From: CAZMCT01 sp964564785
GTDB taxonomy: Bacteria > Planctomycetota > Phycisphaerae > UBA1845 > Fen-1342
DNA: 59,470 bases
Reading direction: 5' to 3'
NCBI GenBank assembly: GCA_964564785.1
Contig: CAZMCT010000007.1
Span: 1 to 59,470, forward strand
Shown piece after piece: positions 26,812-34,912 of this stretch. How positions within the stretch are numbered: position 1 is the first letter of the stretch; every line of letters starts with the position of its first letter. The translations under genes were made by a program, and so were the position numbers. The notes below the pieces were generated by a model. The model was not told where the DNA came from. It did not search any database and saw nothing but the letters and a program-made list of their open reading frames with translations.

Positions 26812-26954
26812 GGGAAAGCTCTCAGCGCTCAGCGCTCGGGTACCAGCCGCCGGTCAACCGACGGCCACTCCCTCGCGGCCTTTGCCAGCGGCGAAACCCG
26901 GCCGCGCCGGCCCGGGAACCCCGGCGCTCGTCGCATTCCTCTCGCATCCCGGCC

Positions 26955-26988
26955 GGATTCCTCGCCGCTACGCTCCTCAGAATGACAC
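26955..26988 (-). repeat. Single copy of a widespread GTCATTCTGAGGAGC-type dispersed repeat
   Basis: On the minus strand it reads GTGTCATTCTGAGGAGCG, then TAGCGGCGAGGAATCC. This matches a short element I recall as very frequent between genes in many bacterial phyla. It sits in the 209-bp gap between iorA and the iorB fusion. No coding potential is seen in that gap. Confidence 0.65.
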
Positions 26989-27020
26989 AGCCTGTAGCGC
27001 CTCTCCGCGCAGGCCGGGCT

Positions 27021-28661
27021 TCACTGCCCGCACGCGGTACACGGACCCGCGCCCACCGCCGCCGCCTTCGGCGCTGCCGCCATCTTGCGGCGGTTGTGGA
27101 TGCACTCGCGCTGCGCCACGATCACCGACAGCCCGCGGTGATTGATGGCCTTCTGGATCAGGCTCACGTTCTGCTCGTGATTCTTCGCCAGCGGCTCCAG
27201 CACGTGCAGGTGCTCCTGCGGCACACCCAGCCCGCGGATGAGCCGGAGCAGCGCTTCGCCGCACGCCAGCGTCTCCTGCCCGCCGGTCATGGCCACAATC
27301 GCGTTGTCGAGAATGAAGACGGTGATGTCGGCGTTGGCTCGCGCGGCCCCGATCAGGGGCGTCATGCCCGAGTGCGTGAAGGTCGAGTCGCCGATCGTGC
27401 ACAGCACCGGGAACGCCCCGGCCTGCGCCGCCCCGTGGGCCATGGCGATCGACGAGCCCATGTCCACGCACGAGTGCACCGCTCGGTACGGCGGCAGCAC
27501 GCCCAGCGTGTAGCAGCCGATGTCGCTGAACAGCATCTTGTTCGGATAGCTCGCGGTCGCATCGATGATCGCCTTGAACGTGTCGGCGTGCGGGCAGCCG
27601 CGGCACAGCGCCGGCGGTCGGCCCGTCAGGTCGTCGAGCGGCCGCGCGGGGGCGGCGTACGGCTGACCGAGGGCTTGGGCGACGAGGTCGGGCGTGAGTT
27701 CGCCGTCGGGGGGCAGCAGCCCGGTGAGCTTGCCGCGGAGTGATTTGCCCGGGAGGCCCAGCAACCCGTGGAGCCGTTTTTCGATGAATGGGTAGCCTTC
27801 CTCGATGAGGTAGATTTCGTCGCAGTGCTCGACCAGGGCCCGCACCCGCTCGACCGGCAACGGGTAGGTCACGATCCGCAGCAGCGAGAAATCGCTCCGC
27901 GATCCCAACACTTCGCGCACATAGTTGTACGCAATGCCCGACGCGATGATTCCCCGCCGCCCCGCCAGCGTCAGCTCGTTGTAGCGGCTCTTGTTCGACC
28001 ACTCCAGCAGCCGGGGCTGCAACTGGAGCAGCTCGCGGAAGCGGCGGCGGGCATTCGAGGGTACCAGCGTCCAGTTGTTCGGATCCGGGGTGCTGCGCCG
28101 CTCCGGCGCGGCTTCGTCCTCCGGCGGCGGCTCCACGCGAACATTGGCCCGGCTGTGCGCGAGCCGTGTCACCAGCCGGACGAGCACCGGCACGTTGAAC
28201 AACTCCGACAGGTCGAAGGCTTCGCGCGTCAGGTCGTATGCCTGCTGCTGGTTGCTCGGCTCGAGGATCGGGATCTGCGCAAAGTCGCCGTAGAAACGGC
28301 TGTCCTGCTCGTTCTGCGACGAGTGCATGCCGGGATCGTCGGCCACCACCACCACCAGCCCCCCGTTCACACCGGTCAGGGCCGAGTTCACGAAGGGGTC
28401 GGCCGCGACGTTCAGCCCGACGTGCTTCATCGAGACGATTGCCCGCCGCCCGGCGTACGACATGCCTAGGGCTTCCTCGTACGCCACCTTCTCGTTCGCC
28501 GACCAGCGGGCGCTTACTCGTCCGCTCTCGCAAGACTGCTCCTGGATGTACTCGAGAATCTCGGTCGCCGGCGTTCCCGGGTACGAGAACGCCCCGCCGA
28601 TCCCGGAGTGCAGCGCCGCAAGAGCGACCGCCTCGTCACCGAGCAGCAGTTCCGACTTCAT
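27021..28661 (-). CDS. iorA: Indolepyruvate ferredoxin oxidoreductase alpha subunit, lacking C-terminal ferredoxin domain
   Basis: This is a 546-residue protein from the ATG at 28661 with GGAGGAG upstream. The N-terminal pyrimidine-binding half has GGAFSYPGTPATEILEY and WSANEKVAYEEALGMSYAGRRA. The thiamine-diphosphate half has LCRGCPHADTF (353-362), GDSTFTHSG (from Gly424) and LDN (451-453) followed by MTGGQET. Together they mark the IorA family, which decarboxylates aryl-2-oxo acids to acyl-CoA with reduced ferredoxin. Canonical IorA is over 600 residues and ends in two [4Fe-4S] motifs. Here the chain stops after a lone CTACGQ, so the ferredoxin domain is missing. The partner beta subunit is fused to an acyl-CoA synthetase immediately downstream. 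Confidence 0.9.
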   Translation of the reverse strand: MKSELLLGDEAVALAALHSGIGGAFSYPGTPATEILEYIQEQSCESGRVSARWSANEKVAYEEALGMSYAGRRAIVSMKHVGLNVAADPFVNSALTGVNGGLVVVVADDPGMHSSQNEQDSRFYGDFAQIPILEPSNQQQAYDLTREAFDLSELFNVPVLVRLVTRLAHSRANVRVEPPPEDEAAPERRSTPDPNNWTLVPSNARRRFRELLQLQPRLLEWSNKSRYNELTLAGRRGIIASGIAYNYVREVLGSRSDFSLLRIVTYPLPVERVRALVEHCDEIYLIEEGYPFIEKRLHGLLGLPGKSLRGKLTGLLPPDGELTPDLVAQALGQPYAAPARPLDDLTGRPPALCRGCPHADTFKAIIDATASYPNKMLFSDIGCYTLGVLPPYRAVHSCVDMGSSIAMAHGAAQAGAFPVLCTIGDSTFTHSGMTPLIGAARANADITVFILDNAIVAMTGGQETLACGEALLRLIRGLGVPQEHLHVLEPLAKNHEQNVSLIQKAINHRGLSVIVAQRECIHNRRKMAAAPKAAAVGAGPCTACGQ

Positions 28662-28874
28662 TCTGGGCTCCTCCGGGCTTCCTGCGCCACCGGGACGCCG
28701 AGCCGACCGCATTCGCAGGACAGGTCGCGGTCGGCCTGAGAATCCGCACGGCTGTCTGACGCTTCTGGGGCCTCATGGATTGTCGTGCCCTTGGCGGCCG
28801 GCTCGGGGCGCTATGCAGGATACTTCAGAACCCAAAAACGGGCAAATCTGCCGCGGCGCCCCCCACCCCCGCCT

Positions 28875-29534
28875 CTACTCCCGCCATCCGGCCGCCCCCA
28901 CCAGCTTCACGAACCGGCACTTGATGATCTCCTCGGTTTCAACGCCCGCCGAGCTGTTACGCACCCGGTACAGCGTCTGATCACCCGGCGGCCCGGCCGG
29001 CACCACCAGTCGTCCTTCCCGGGCAAGCTGGCGCACCAGCGGCGGGGGGATCGTCGGGCTGCCGGCCGTGACGATGATCGCGTCGAACGGGGCCTTTTCC
29101 GGCCAGCCCAACGAACCATCCGTGCAGCGAAACGTCACGTTCGTGATCCCGAGCGACTCCAGCCGGGCGGCCGCCTGGTTCAGGAGTTTCAGGTGCCACT
29201 CCACGGTGAATACATGCCCCGCCAGCCCCGCGAGGACCGCTGTCTGATATCCCGAGCCGGTCCCGACCTCCAGCACCCGCTCCCCACCCCGCAGTTCGAG
29301 TAGCTCGGTCATCCGCGCGACCATGTACGGCTGCGAAATCGTCTGCTGGCAGTCGATCGGCAGCGCCCCGTCAGTGTACGCTTGCCCCTGCTGGCTCGCC
29401 GGCACGAACAGCTCACGCGGCACGCGGCTCAGCACGTCGAGGACGCGGCGATCGGTGATCCCGCGGCCGACGAGCTGCTCGGCCACCATGCGCTCCCGCT
29501 CCGCCGCCCGATCTGGGGCCCCATCGGCCGCCAT
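28875..29534 (-). CDS. pcm: Protein-L-isoaspartate O-methyltransferase
   Basis: A 219-residue protein is read from the ATG at 29534. MVAEQLVGRGITDRRVLDVLSRVPRELFVP and ALPIDCQQTISQPYMVARMTELL form the N-terminal substrate region. VLEVGTGSGYQTAVLA (88-103) is the S-adenosylmethionine site. FDAIIVTAGSPTIPPPLVRQLAREGRLVVP completes the family pattern. It methylates isoaspartyl residues in damaged proteins using S-adenosylmethionine. The ribosome site before 29534 is weak, so an upstream start in the same open frame cannot be excluded. The gene stands alone on this strand, with the divergent PEP-CTERM gene 302 bp away. Confidence 0.92.
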   Translation of the reverse strand: MAADGAPDRAAERERMVAEQLVGRGITDRRVLDVLSRVPRELFVPASQQGQAYTDGALPIDCQQTISQPYMVARMTELLELRGGERVLEVGTGSGYQTAVLAGLAGHVFTVEWHLKLLNQAAARLESLGITNVTFRCTDGSLGWPEKAPFDAIIVTAGSPTIPPPLVRQLAREGRLVVPAGPPGDQTLYRVRNSSAGVETEEIIKCRFVKLVGAAGWRE

Positions 29535-29836
29535 GTCATTCCCGCACCCCCCCGCCAGAGAGCATCGTACCCCGCGGGCCGCGGGCGCACAGCCCGCCGG
29601 TACCCCGGGTCCCCCCCCCGCGGGCACACCGGGGTTCAACAACGAGCCGCAGCGGCCGATTCCGACGTATGCAAAAAAAAGCATTGCAGGCCAGAGAGGT
29701 GCATGGGTACTATGTGGATGGAGGAGAGGGAGAACACATCCCTCCATACAACGGGCGTCAGGTCGAGCGATTCACACTTCCGCAAGACTTGGCCGCCGGC
29801 CCGTGGCGCTTGGTGCCGAGAAGAGGAGGACTGGGG
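29535..29836. other. Divergent intergenic region (pcm / PEP-CTERM gene)
   Basis: This 302-bp region is less GC-rich toward 29670-29770 and holds an A8 run at 29673-29680 plus a candidate promoter for the plus-strand gene. No gene is recognised in it. Confidence 0.5.
29684..29713 (+). promoter_or_regulatory. Candidate promoter of the PEP-CTERM gene
   Basis: TTGCAG (29684-29689) and TACTAT (29708-29713) are spaced 18 bp and preceded by an A-rich stretch that could serve as an UP-like element. The distance to the start codon at 29837 leaves a ~115-nt leader. Confidence 0.4.
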
Positions 29837-30718
29837 ATGCATCGTGCGAGTGTGCTGCTGACGCTGTTGGCCGTCGCGGGAATCGCGGCGGCGCAAGACT
29901 TCCTGCTGGTTCCAGAATCCAGCGGCGACAACATCGGGAAGTTCGACCCTGTGACCGGGGCGTATCTGGGGGTGTTCGCGCACGTGCCGCAGGTCTACGG
30001 CACGAGCGCCACGCCGATCAGCGCGGTGCTCGGGCCGGACGGGAACGTGTACTGTTCGGACCAGGTCCAGGACGCGGTTTTCAAGTTTGACATCAACGGC
30101 AACTACCTGGGCGTGTTCTGCGACGCGAGCGACGGGCTCGATAACGTGCGCGGCATCACCTGGTACGGCAACGAGCTGTTCGTGTCGCATGCCAAGACCG
30201 GCGCAAAGGCGGTCCTGCGTTTCGACATCAACGGCAATTTGCTGGGCAACTTCATTACCGGCGTGGACCCGTTCGACGTTCACTTCCTGCCGGACGGCCG
30301 GTCGCTCGTGGCGGACATCGAGGGCAGCACCGATTCGATCCGGCTGTACGATGCCAGCGGTTCGCCGCTGGGCCCCGTGGTCACGATCACGAACGGATTT
30401 CCCGAGCAGATCAACGATGATTCGGAGCTGCCGGGCACGCACCTGGCAGCCTGGTTCAGCGCCAACAAGCTCATGGATTTCGATCTCGACGGGACGATCC
30501 AGAACCAGGTGACCCTCAGCGGCGCACGCGGCATCTGGCGGCTCGGAAACGGGAATTATCTCGCCACGGACGGCAACGGCGTGCACGAGATCGATCCGCT
30601 CACAGGCGTCATCATCCAGACCGAGCAGAGCGGAGTCAGTGCGCGCTTCATCGAATTCGTGCCCGAACCGGCCGGCCTGCTGCTGATGACAGTGATGATC
30701 GCACTGCGGCGCCGATAG
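29837..30718 (+). CDS. Exported beta-propeller-like protein with PEP-CTERM sorting signal
   Basis: This is a 293-residue protein. The ATG at 29837 has an excellent ribosome site (AAGAGGAGG), although the frame is open upstream. Residues 1-19 are a signal peptide (LLTLLAVAGIAAAQ). The body has repeated units such as SGDNIGKFDPVTGAYLGVF, GPDGNVYCSDQVQDAVFKFD and GNLLGNFITG, consistent with NHL/SMP-30-like propeller blades. The C-terminus is FVPEPAGLLLMTVMIALRRR: a PEP motif, a short hydrophobic stretch and a basic end. Such proteins are exported and processed by exosortase, which is not in this window. Its biological role is unknown. Confidence 0.85.
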   Translation: MHRASVLLTLLAVAGIAAAQDFLLVPESSGDNIGKFDPVTGAYLGVFAHVPQVYGTSATPISAVLGPDGNVYCSDQVQDAVFKFDINGNYLGVFCDASDGLDNVRGITWYGNELFVSHAKTGAKAVLRFDINGNLLGNFITGVDPFDVHFLPDGRSLVADIEGSTDSIRLYDASGSPLGPVVTITNGFPEQINDDSELPGTHLAAWFSANKLMDFDLDGTIQNQVTLSGARGIWRLGNGNYLATDGNGVHEIDPLTGVIIQTEQSGVSARFIEFVPEPAGLLLMTVMIALRRR

Positions 30719-30748
30719 CGCACCGCGTATTCACGGGGGTTGACGCGA

Positions 30749-30811
30749 GGCGGTCCGCGCGCCGGTCGGCGGTGCGCGGACCGCCGTCGCTCCGCGGACC
30801 GGCGTCGCTCC
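30749..30811 (+). terminator. Long inverted repeat plus 18-bp tandem duplication after the PEP-CTERM gene
   Basis: GGCGGTCCGCGC (30749-30760) pairs perfectly with GCGCGGACCGCC (30774-30785), a 12-bp GC stem with a 13-nt loop, 30 bp past the stop. The right arm merges into a tandem repeat, GCGGACCGCCGTCGCTCC (30776-30793) and GCGGACCGGCGTCGCTCC (30794-30811). No T-run follows, so it may be a rho-independent-like stop or a 3' stabiliser. Confidence 0.55.
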
Positions 30812-30895
30812 GCATACCCACGATTGTGTCAAACGCGCGCCGCCCCCTGCCCCGCACTGCTTCAGCGGACAGGCCCCCCGCGCCGGGAGGACAGA

Positions 30896-30968
<73 letters not shown>

Positions 30969-30979
30969 GAATGGCCTCG

Positions 30980-31007
30980 ATTATAAGCCATCGGCCCGAA
31001 ACTGCAA
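30980..31007 (-). promoter_or_regulatory. Promoter of tRNA-Ala
   Basis: On the minus strand TTGCAG (31002-31007) and a perfect TATAAT (30980-30985) are spaced 16 bp. The -10 ends 12 bp before the tRNA 5' end, as expected for a stable RNA promoter. Confidence 0.75.
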
Positions 31008-31029
31008 GCACGCCGCTTGCGCCGCGAAG

Positions 31030-31446
31030 CTACGCCGTCCGAATACGTTCCGCCAGTAGCGCCAACGCTTCCGCGCTGCGCTCCTGCGGCCGCCAGCGGT
31101 AGCCTAGACCATCGCCCGCGCGGCGCGGAATGATGTGGAAATGCACATGAGGCACCTCCTGGCCGGCCACGGCGCCGTTGTTCGCGAGCACGTTGAATGC
31201 CTCGGCACCGGTAGCTGCGACGAGCTTGCGCGCGACGAGCACCAGCGCCCGGCCGATGGCGGCCGCATCGTCCGGCGGCAGGTCTTCGAGCCGCTCAAGC
31301 GGCCGCTTGGGCACGACGAGCGTGTGGCCGTCGGCCTGCGGGTGAATGTCGAGGAAGGCCAGGACGCGGTCGTCCTCGTAGACACGATGGCAGGGGATTT
31401 CGCCGGCAATGATCCGCGAGAAGATGGATGGCTGGGCGGAGGACAT
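31030..31446 (-). CDS. HIT family hydrolase
   Basis: This is a 138-residue protein. SIFSRIIAGEIPCHRVYEDD opens the histidine-triad fold. HTLVVPKRPLERLEDL follows, and EVPHVHFHIIPR carries the triad His100, His102 and His104. Such enzymes hydrolyse nucleotide phosphoramidates or dinucleoside polyphosphates in the cytosol. GGGAGGA lies just before the ATG. It follows the ribosomal cluster on the same strand but is separated from rplQ by about 150 bp and a terminator hairpin, so it is probably transcribed separately or by read-through. The length is normal for the family. Confidence 0.92.
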   Translation of the reverse strand: MSSAQPSIFSRIIAGEIPCHRVYEDDRVLAFLDIHPQADGHTLVVPKRPLERLEDLPPDDAAAIGRALVLVARKLVAATGAEAFNVLANNGAVAGQEVPHVHFHIIPRRAGDGLGYRWRPQERSAEALALLAERIRTA

Positions 31447-31576
31447 GGCGGTTCCTCCCGATCACCCCGATTTCAAGACGGCCGCACGGCTCATCGTGCA
31501 GCGGCACACGTCCGGCGCCTCGACGACGCGTCCCTCGCCTCGCGACCGCCGCGCCACTCCGCTGGTGGCCCGGAAA

Positions 31577-31598
31577 CGTCCGCCGTCGGGGGCGGACG
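31577..31598 (-). terminator. Intrinsic terminator of the ribosomal protein cluster
   Basis: A perfect 8-bp stem (CGTCCGCC / GGCGGACG) with a 6-nt loop begins one base past the rplQ stop. On the minus strand it is followed by TTTCC. The location at the end of a 29-gene cluster supports the call. Confidence 0.7.
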
Positions 31599-32309
31599 CT
31601 ATTCCTGCGGCTCGGGCGCGGGTGCCTCGGCGGGTTTCTCGCCGGCCGGTTTCTCACCGGCGGGCTTTTCGACCTTGGCGGCGACCTTGCGGCGGCGACC
31701 GAGCGGCCGAGGTTTCCCCGCGTAGACCGTATACTTGACGCGTGCGCGGCGTTTGCGCTCGGTGTTTCGGTCCTTGGAGCGCATGCGGGGCTTGTCCGTG
31801 TCGCTGACGAGCTGGAGGATCGCCAGGGGCCCGCCGTCGCCCAGACGGCGATCGGCGAGCTTGATGATGCGGGTGTAGCCGCCGGAGCAGTGCAGCGTCT
31901 CGTTCCGCTTCTTCATCCGCGGGCCGATCTCGGCGAACAGGCGATGCAGGATCGACTCGGCCGTGAACTTGAGGCCGGGGCGCGGCTTGTTGACGCGGTA
32001 GCGGCGACCACTGCGGGCCCGCAGGGTCCGGGCGCGTTTTGCATCGCTCATCTGGTCATAGGCTTCCTGGCTGTCCTTCGGGATGACGGCCCGGTCGGTC
32101 AGCATCATCTCCGCCCGCTGGCGAGCGGCCAGGCTGCCGTCGATGGCCAGGGAGACGAGCCGCTCGGCGAACGAGCGTACTTCCTTGGCCTTGATGAGCG
32201 TGGTGCGCACCTCGCCGTGCTCAAAGAGACTTTGGCAGAGATTGCGCCGCAGAGCCAGCCGGTGGCTCGCGGTCCGGTTCAGCTTTCTTCCGCGCACAGC
32301 GTGTCGCAT
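31599..32309 (-). CDS. rplQ: 50S ribosomal protein bL17 with long C-terminal extension
   Basis: This is a 236-residue protein. The first ~120 residues are standard bL17 (MRHAVRGRKLNRTASHRLAL, LFEHGEVRTTLIKAKEVR, GGYTRIIKL). Two features exceed the usual ~120-130 residues: an insert around 85-130 and a C-terminal tail ending in a repeated EKPAG unit (three near-identical copies) and PAPEPQE. The tail is acidic-proline-rich and probably disordered. It is the last gene of the cluster, 15 bp after rpoA, with a terminator hairpin right behind. Confidence 0.93.
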   Translation of the reverse strand: MRHAVRGRKLNRTASHRLALRRNLCQSLFEHGEVRTTLIKAKEVRSFAERLVSLAIDGSLAARQRAEMMLTDRAVIPKDSQEAYDQMSDAKRARTLRARSGRRYRVNKPRPGLKFTAESILHRLFAEIGPRMKKRNETLHCSGGYTRIIKLADRRLGDGGPLAILQLVSDTDKPRMRSKDRNTERKRRARVKYTVYAGKPRPLGRRRKVAAKVEKPAGEKPAGEKPAEAPAPEPQE

Positions 32310-32324
32310 CGCGTACGTCCTTCG

Positions 32325-33347
32325 TTAGAGGGCGGCCGTCGGCTCGGGCCCCTTCTCGCGGCTGCCCTCGAGGTTCATGCCCAGGGTCAGCCCGACCTCC
32401 TGAAGCTTCTGGCGGACCTCCATCAGCGAAGTCTTTCCGAAGCTGCGGAGCTGTAGCAGCTCGTGCTCGTTCATCCGCACCAGCTCGCCGATGGTCGATA
32501 TCTTGGCCGCCTCCAGGCAGTTGCTGGCCCGCACCGACAAGTCGAGCGTCGCGATCGGCCGCTCGAGCTTCTGGCGGAGCTCGTCATCGACCGCGGGCTG
32601 CGCCGCCTCTGCGCGGGCCGGCGCAGGCGCGACCGCGTCACCGAGGTCGAAGTACTGCACGAACGGATTCAGGTGCTTACGCAGGATCTTCGCGGCCTCA
32701 ACCAGCGCATCCTCGGGACGGGTCGTGCCCTTGGTCCAGATCTCGAGCACCAGCCGGTCGTAATTCACGCGCTGCCCCACGCGCGTATCTTCGGTCCGGT
32801 AGCGCACTCGAGTGACCGGCGAGTACAGCGCGTCGACCGTAATCACGCCGATCTCGGTGTCCTCCGTGGTGTGCTCGGACGCCGGCACGTACCCGCGGCC
32901 GCGCCCCACCGTCAGCTCGGCCGAGAACGGCACGTCGTCCGTGAGCGTCGCGATCAGGAGTTCGGGGTTGTGAATCGTGATCGCGGGGTCGGCCTGAAAA
33001 TCCCCGGCCCGGATCTCACCGCGCTGCCGCCGTTCGACGCGCATCGTCTTGGGCACATCGCTGTCCAGGTTCACCACGAGGCTCTTGATGTTCAGAATGA
33101 TGTCGGTCACGTCCTCGAGCACGCCGGGCAGCGACGTGAACTCGTGGTCCGCCCCCGCGATGCGGGCGTGCGTAACCGCCGAACCCTCCAGACTCGACAA
33201 CAGGATGCGCCGCAGGCTGTTGCCCACGGTCGTTCCGAATCCGCGCTCGAACGGCTCCACGGTGAACCGCCCGTACGTGGGGGTGCTCAGCGCCTCATCC
33301 CGGACCACCCGGGTCGGCAATTCCAGGCCACGCCATCGAATCCGCAT
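32325..33347 (-). CDS. rpoA: DNA-directed RNA polymerase alpha subunit
   Basis: This is a 340-residue protein. The N-terminal assembly domain shows YGRFTVEPFERGFGTTVGNSLRRILLSSLEG and the dimerisation/beta-contact regions. A linker of Ala/Pro follows near 235-255. The C-terminal domain has LDLSVRASNCLEAAKISTIGELV, the DNA- and activator-binding helix region. The start is either ATG 33347 or a GTG six bases upstream (33353), which is closer to the AGGAAG site; both give essentially the same protein. It lies between rpsD and rplQ as in most bacteria. Confidence 0.96.
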   Translation of the reverse strand: MRIRWRGLELPTRVVRDEALSTPTYGRFTVEPFERGFGTTVGNSLRRILLSSLEGSAVTHARIAGADHEFTSLPGVLEDVTDIILNIKSLVVNLDSDVPKTMRVERRQRGEIRAGDFQADPAITIHNPELLIATLTDDVPFSAELTVGRGRGYVPASEHTTEDTEIGVITVDALYSPVTRVRYRTEDTRVGQRVNYDRLVLEIWTKGTTRPEDALVEAAKILRKHLNPFVQYFDLGDAVAPAPARAEAAQPAVDDELRQKLERPIATLDLSVRASNCLEAAKISTIGELVRMNEHELLQLRSFGKTSLMEVRQKLQEVGLTLGMNLEGSREKGPEPTAAL

Positions 33348-33400
33348 GTTCACACTCGCTTCCTGCCGCCGCGCCGCCGGCACACGCCCCCGACTTCCCG

Positions 33401-34042
33401 TTACCGCGAGCAGAACTCGACGATCAGCAGTTCTTCCACGGGGATCAACACGTCGTCGCGGGACGGCAGCGCCACCACCACCGCTTCCAGCTTGCCCGGG
33501 TCCACCTGGAGCCACGACTGCTGCGGCGGGTTCGAAACCCCTTCCAGAATGGCCATCTGCGCCCGGACGTACTTCTCCGATTTCTCCCGCGGCCGTACCG
33601 TGATCCGGTCGCCCACTTCCACCAGGTATCCCGGCCGATCCACCTTCCGCCCGTTCACGTGGAAGTGCCCGTGCACCACTGCCTGCCGCGCCCCGCGCCG
33701 CCCGGCCGCGAAGCGGGCCTTGTAGATCACGTTGTCGAGGCGACGCTCGAGAATCTGGAGCAGCCGCTCGCCCGTGTTGCCGGGGGTCTTCGTGGCCAGC
33801 TCGAAATAGCGGCGAAACTGCCGTTCGAGCAGGCCGTAGTGCCGCTTGACCTTCTGCTTCTCGCGCAGCCGCTTGGCGAAGTCGGACGACTTCCCGCGGC
33901 GGAACATGTGCATGCCCGGCGGGTAGTTCTTGTACTCGCGCTCCAGCGGGTTCTTGCCCGTCTCATCCCGCACGGGCTTGAGCATCAGGTTGACGCCCTC
34001 GCGGCGCGACAGCCGCGCCGTCGGTCCGATATAGCGCCCCAT
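33401..34042 (-). CDS. rpsD: 30S ribosomal protein uS4
   Basis: This is a 213-residue protein from ATG 34042 (MGRYIGPTARLSRREG). The S4 RNA-binding region RRLDNVIYKARFAAGRRGARQAVVHGHFHVNGRKVDRPGY is intact. No zinc cysteines are present at the N-terminus, so it is the Cys-free form. It is a primary 16S-binding assembly protein and often the repressor of the alpha operon. It lies 2 bp after rpsK and 53 bp before rpoA. Confidence 0.96.
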   Translation of the reverse strand: MGRYIGPTARLSRREGVNLMLKPVRDETGKNPLEREYKNYPPGMHMFRRGKSSDFAKRLREKQKVKRHYGLLERQFRRYFELATKTPGNTGERLLQILERRLDNVIYKARFAAGRRGARQAVVHGHFHVNGRKVDRPGYLVEVGDRITVRPREKSEKYVRAQMAILEGVSNPPQQSWLQVDPGKLEAVVVALPSRDDVLIPVEELLIVEFCSR

Positions 34043-34044
34043 GC

Positions 34045-34452
34045 CTAGACCCTCCGCCGCTTCCGCGGCCGGCACCCGTTGTGCGGCAACGGAGTGACGT
34101 CTTCGATGGACTGAATCCGCAGGCCCGCGGCCTGCAAGGCGGTGATCGCCGATTCGCGCCCGGCGCCGGGGCCCTTCACGCGCACCTCGACCTCGACCAC
34201 GCCGTGCTTCTTCGCTTCGTGGGCGCAGAACTGAGCCGCCCGCTGGGCCGCGAACGGCGTGCTCTTACGGGCACCCGAGAACTTCTTGTCGCCGCCGGTC
34301 GCGGGCACCGACCCCGCCGACGCCCAGCAGAGCGTGTCGCCGTTCACGTCGGTGATGGTCACGACGGTGTTGTTGAACGTGGCCTTGATGTGCGCGATCG
34401 CCTTGGCGACATTGCGCCGCACGCGCCGCTTGGTTGCCGCTGCCTTAGCCAA
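34045..34452 (-). CDS. rpsK: 30S ribosomal protein uS11
   Basis: This is a 135-residue protein. AHIKATFNNTVVTITDVNGD, KFSGARKSTPFAAQ and the C-terminal VTPLPHNGCRPRKRRRV are diagnostic of uS11, which lines the mRNA exit platform of the small subunit. It follows rpsM after 58 bp and precedes rpsD by 2 bp, the usual alpha-operon order. Confidence 0.97.
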   Translation of the reverse strand: MAKAAATKRRVRRNVAKAIAHIKATFNNTVVTITDVNGDTLCWASAGSVPATGGDKKFSGARKSTPFAAQRAAQFCAHEAKKHGVVEVEVRVKGPGAGRESAITALQAAGLRIQSIEDVTPLPHNGCRPRKRRRV

Positions 34453-34510
34453 TGGTCCGGCTCCTTCTGCTTGCGCCCGGCCCGCGTCGGGGCCGGGCTG
34501 CGGCCGCTCA

Positions 34511-34900
34511 TCAGCCGCGGTGCATTTCCTTGATGCCCTTCTTGCCCGCCACCGTCTTCTTGGGGCCCTTGCGGGTACGGGCGTTCGTCCGCGTCCGCTG
34601 GCCGCGAACCGGCAGGCCCTTCATGTGCCGCAGGCCGCGGTAACAGCGGATCTCGCGCAGGCGGGCGATATTCTGCTGGATCTGGCGGCGGAGCTGACCC
34701 TCGACCACAAAGTCGCTCTCGATGATGTTCGCGATCCGGCTGACCTCCTCTTCGCTGAGCTTGTTTGCCCGCACGGAGGGGTCGATGTTCACACGCTTGA
34801 GGATCTCCAGCGCGCGGGTCGGGCCGATCCCGTAGATATACCGGAGCGACACGTCGATCCGCTTGGCCGCGGGGATGTCTACACCTGCGATACGAGGCAT
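34511..34900 (-). CDS. rpsM: 30S ribosomal protein uS13
   Basis: This is a 129-residue protein. MPRIAGVDIPAAKRIDVSL, YIYGIGPTRALEIL and the C-terminal RCYRGLRHMKGLPVRGQRT motif match uS13, the head protein that contacts the P-site tRNA and the large subunit. It lies 12 bp after rpmJ. The basic C-terminal tail is of normal length. Confidence 0.97.
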   Translation of the reverse strand: MPRIAGVDIPAAKRIDVSLRYIYGIGPTRALEILKRVNIDPSVRANKLSEEEVSRIANIIESDFVVEGQLRRQIQQNIARLREIRCYRGLRHMKGLPVRGQRTRTNARTRKGPKKTVAGKKGIKEMHRG

Positions 34901-34912
34901 ATCAGGCCGCCT

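Noticed and set aside
31409..31738. Possible plus-strand gene starting near the HIT gene
   Set aside because: It is antisense to the HIT start and the rplQ tail, lacks a ribosome site and degenerates into Arg/Pro.
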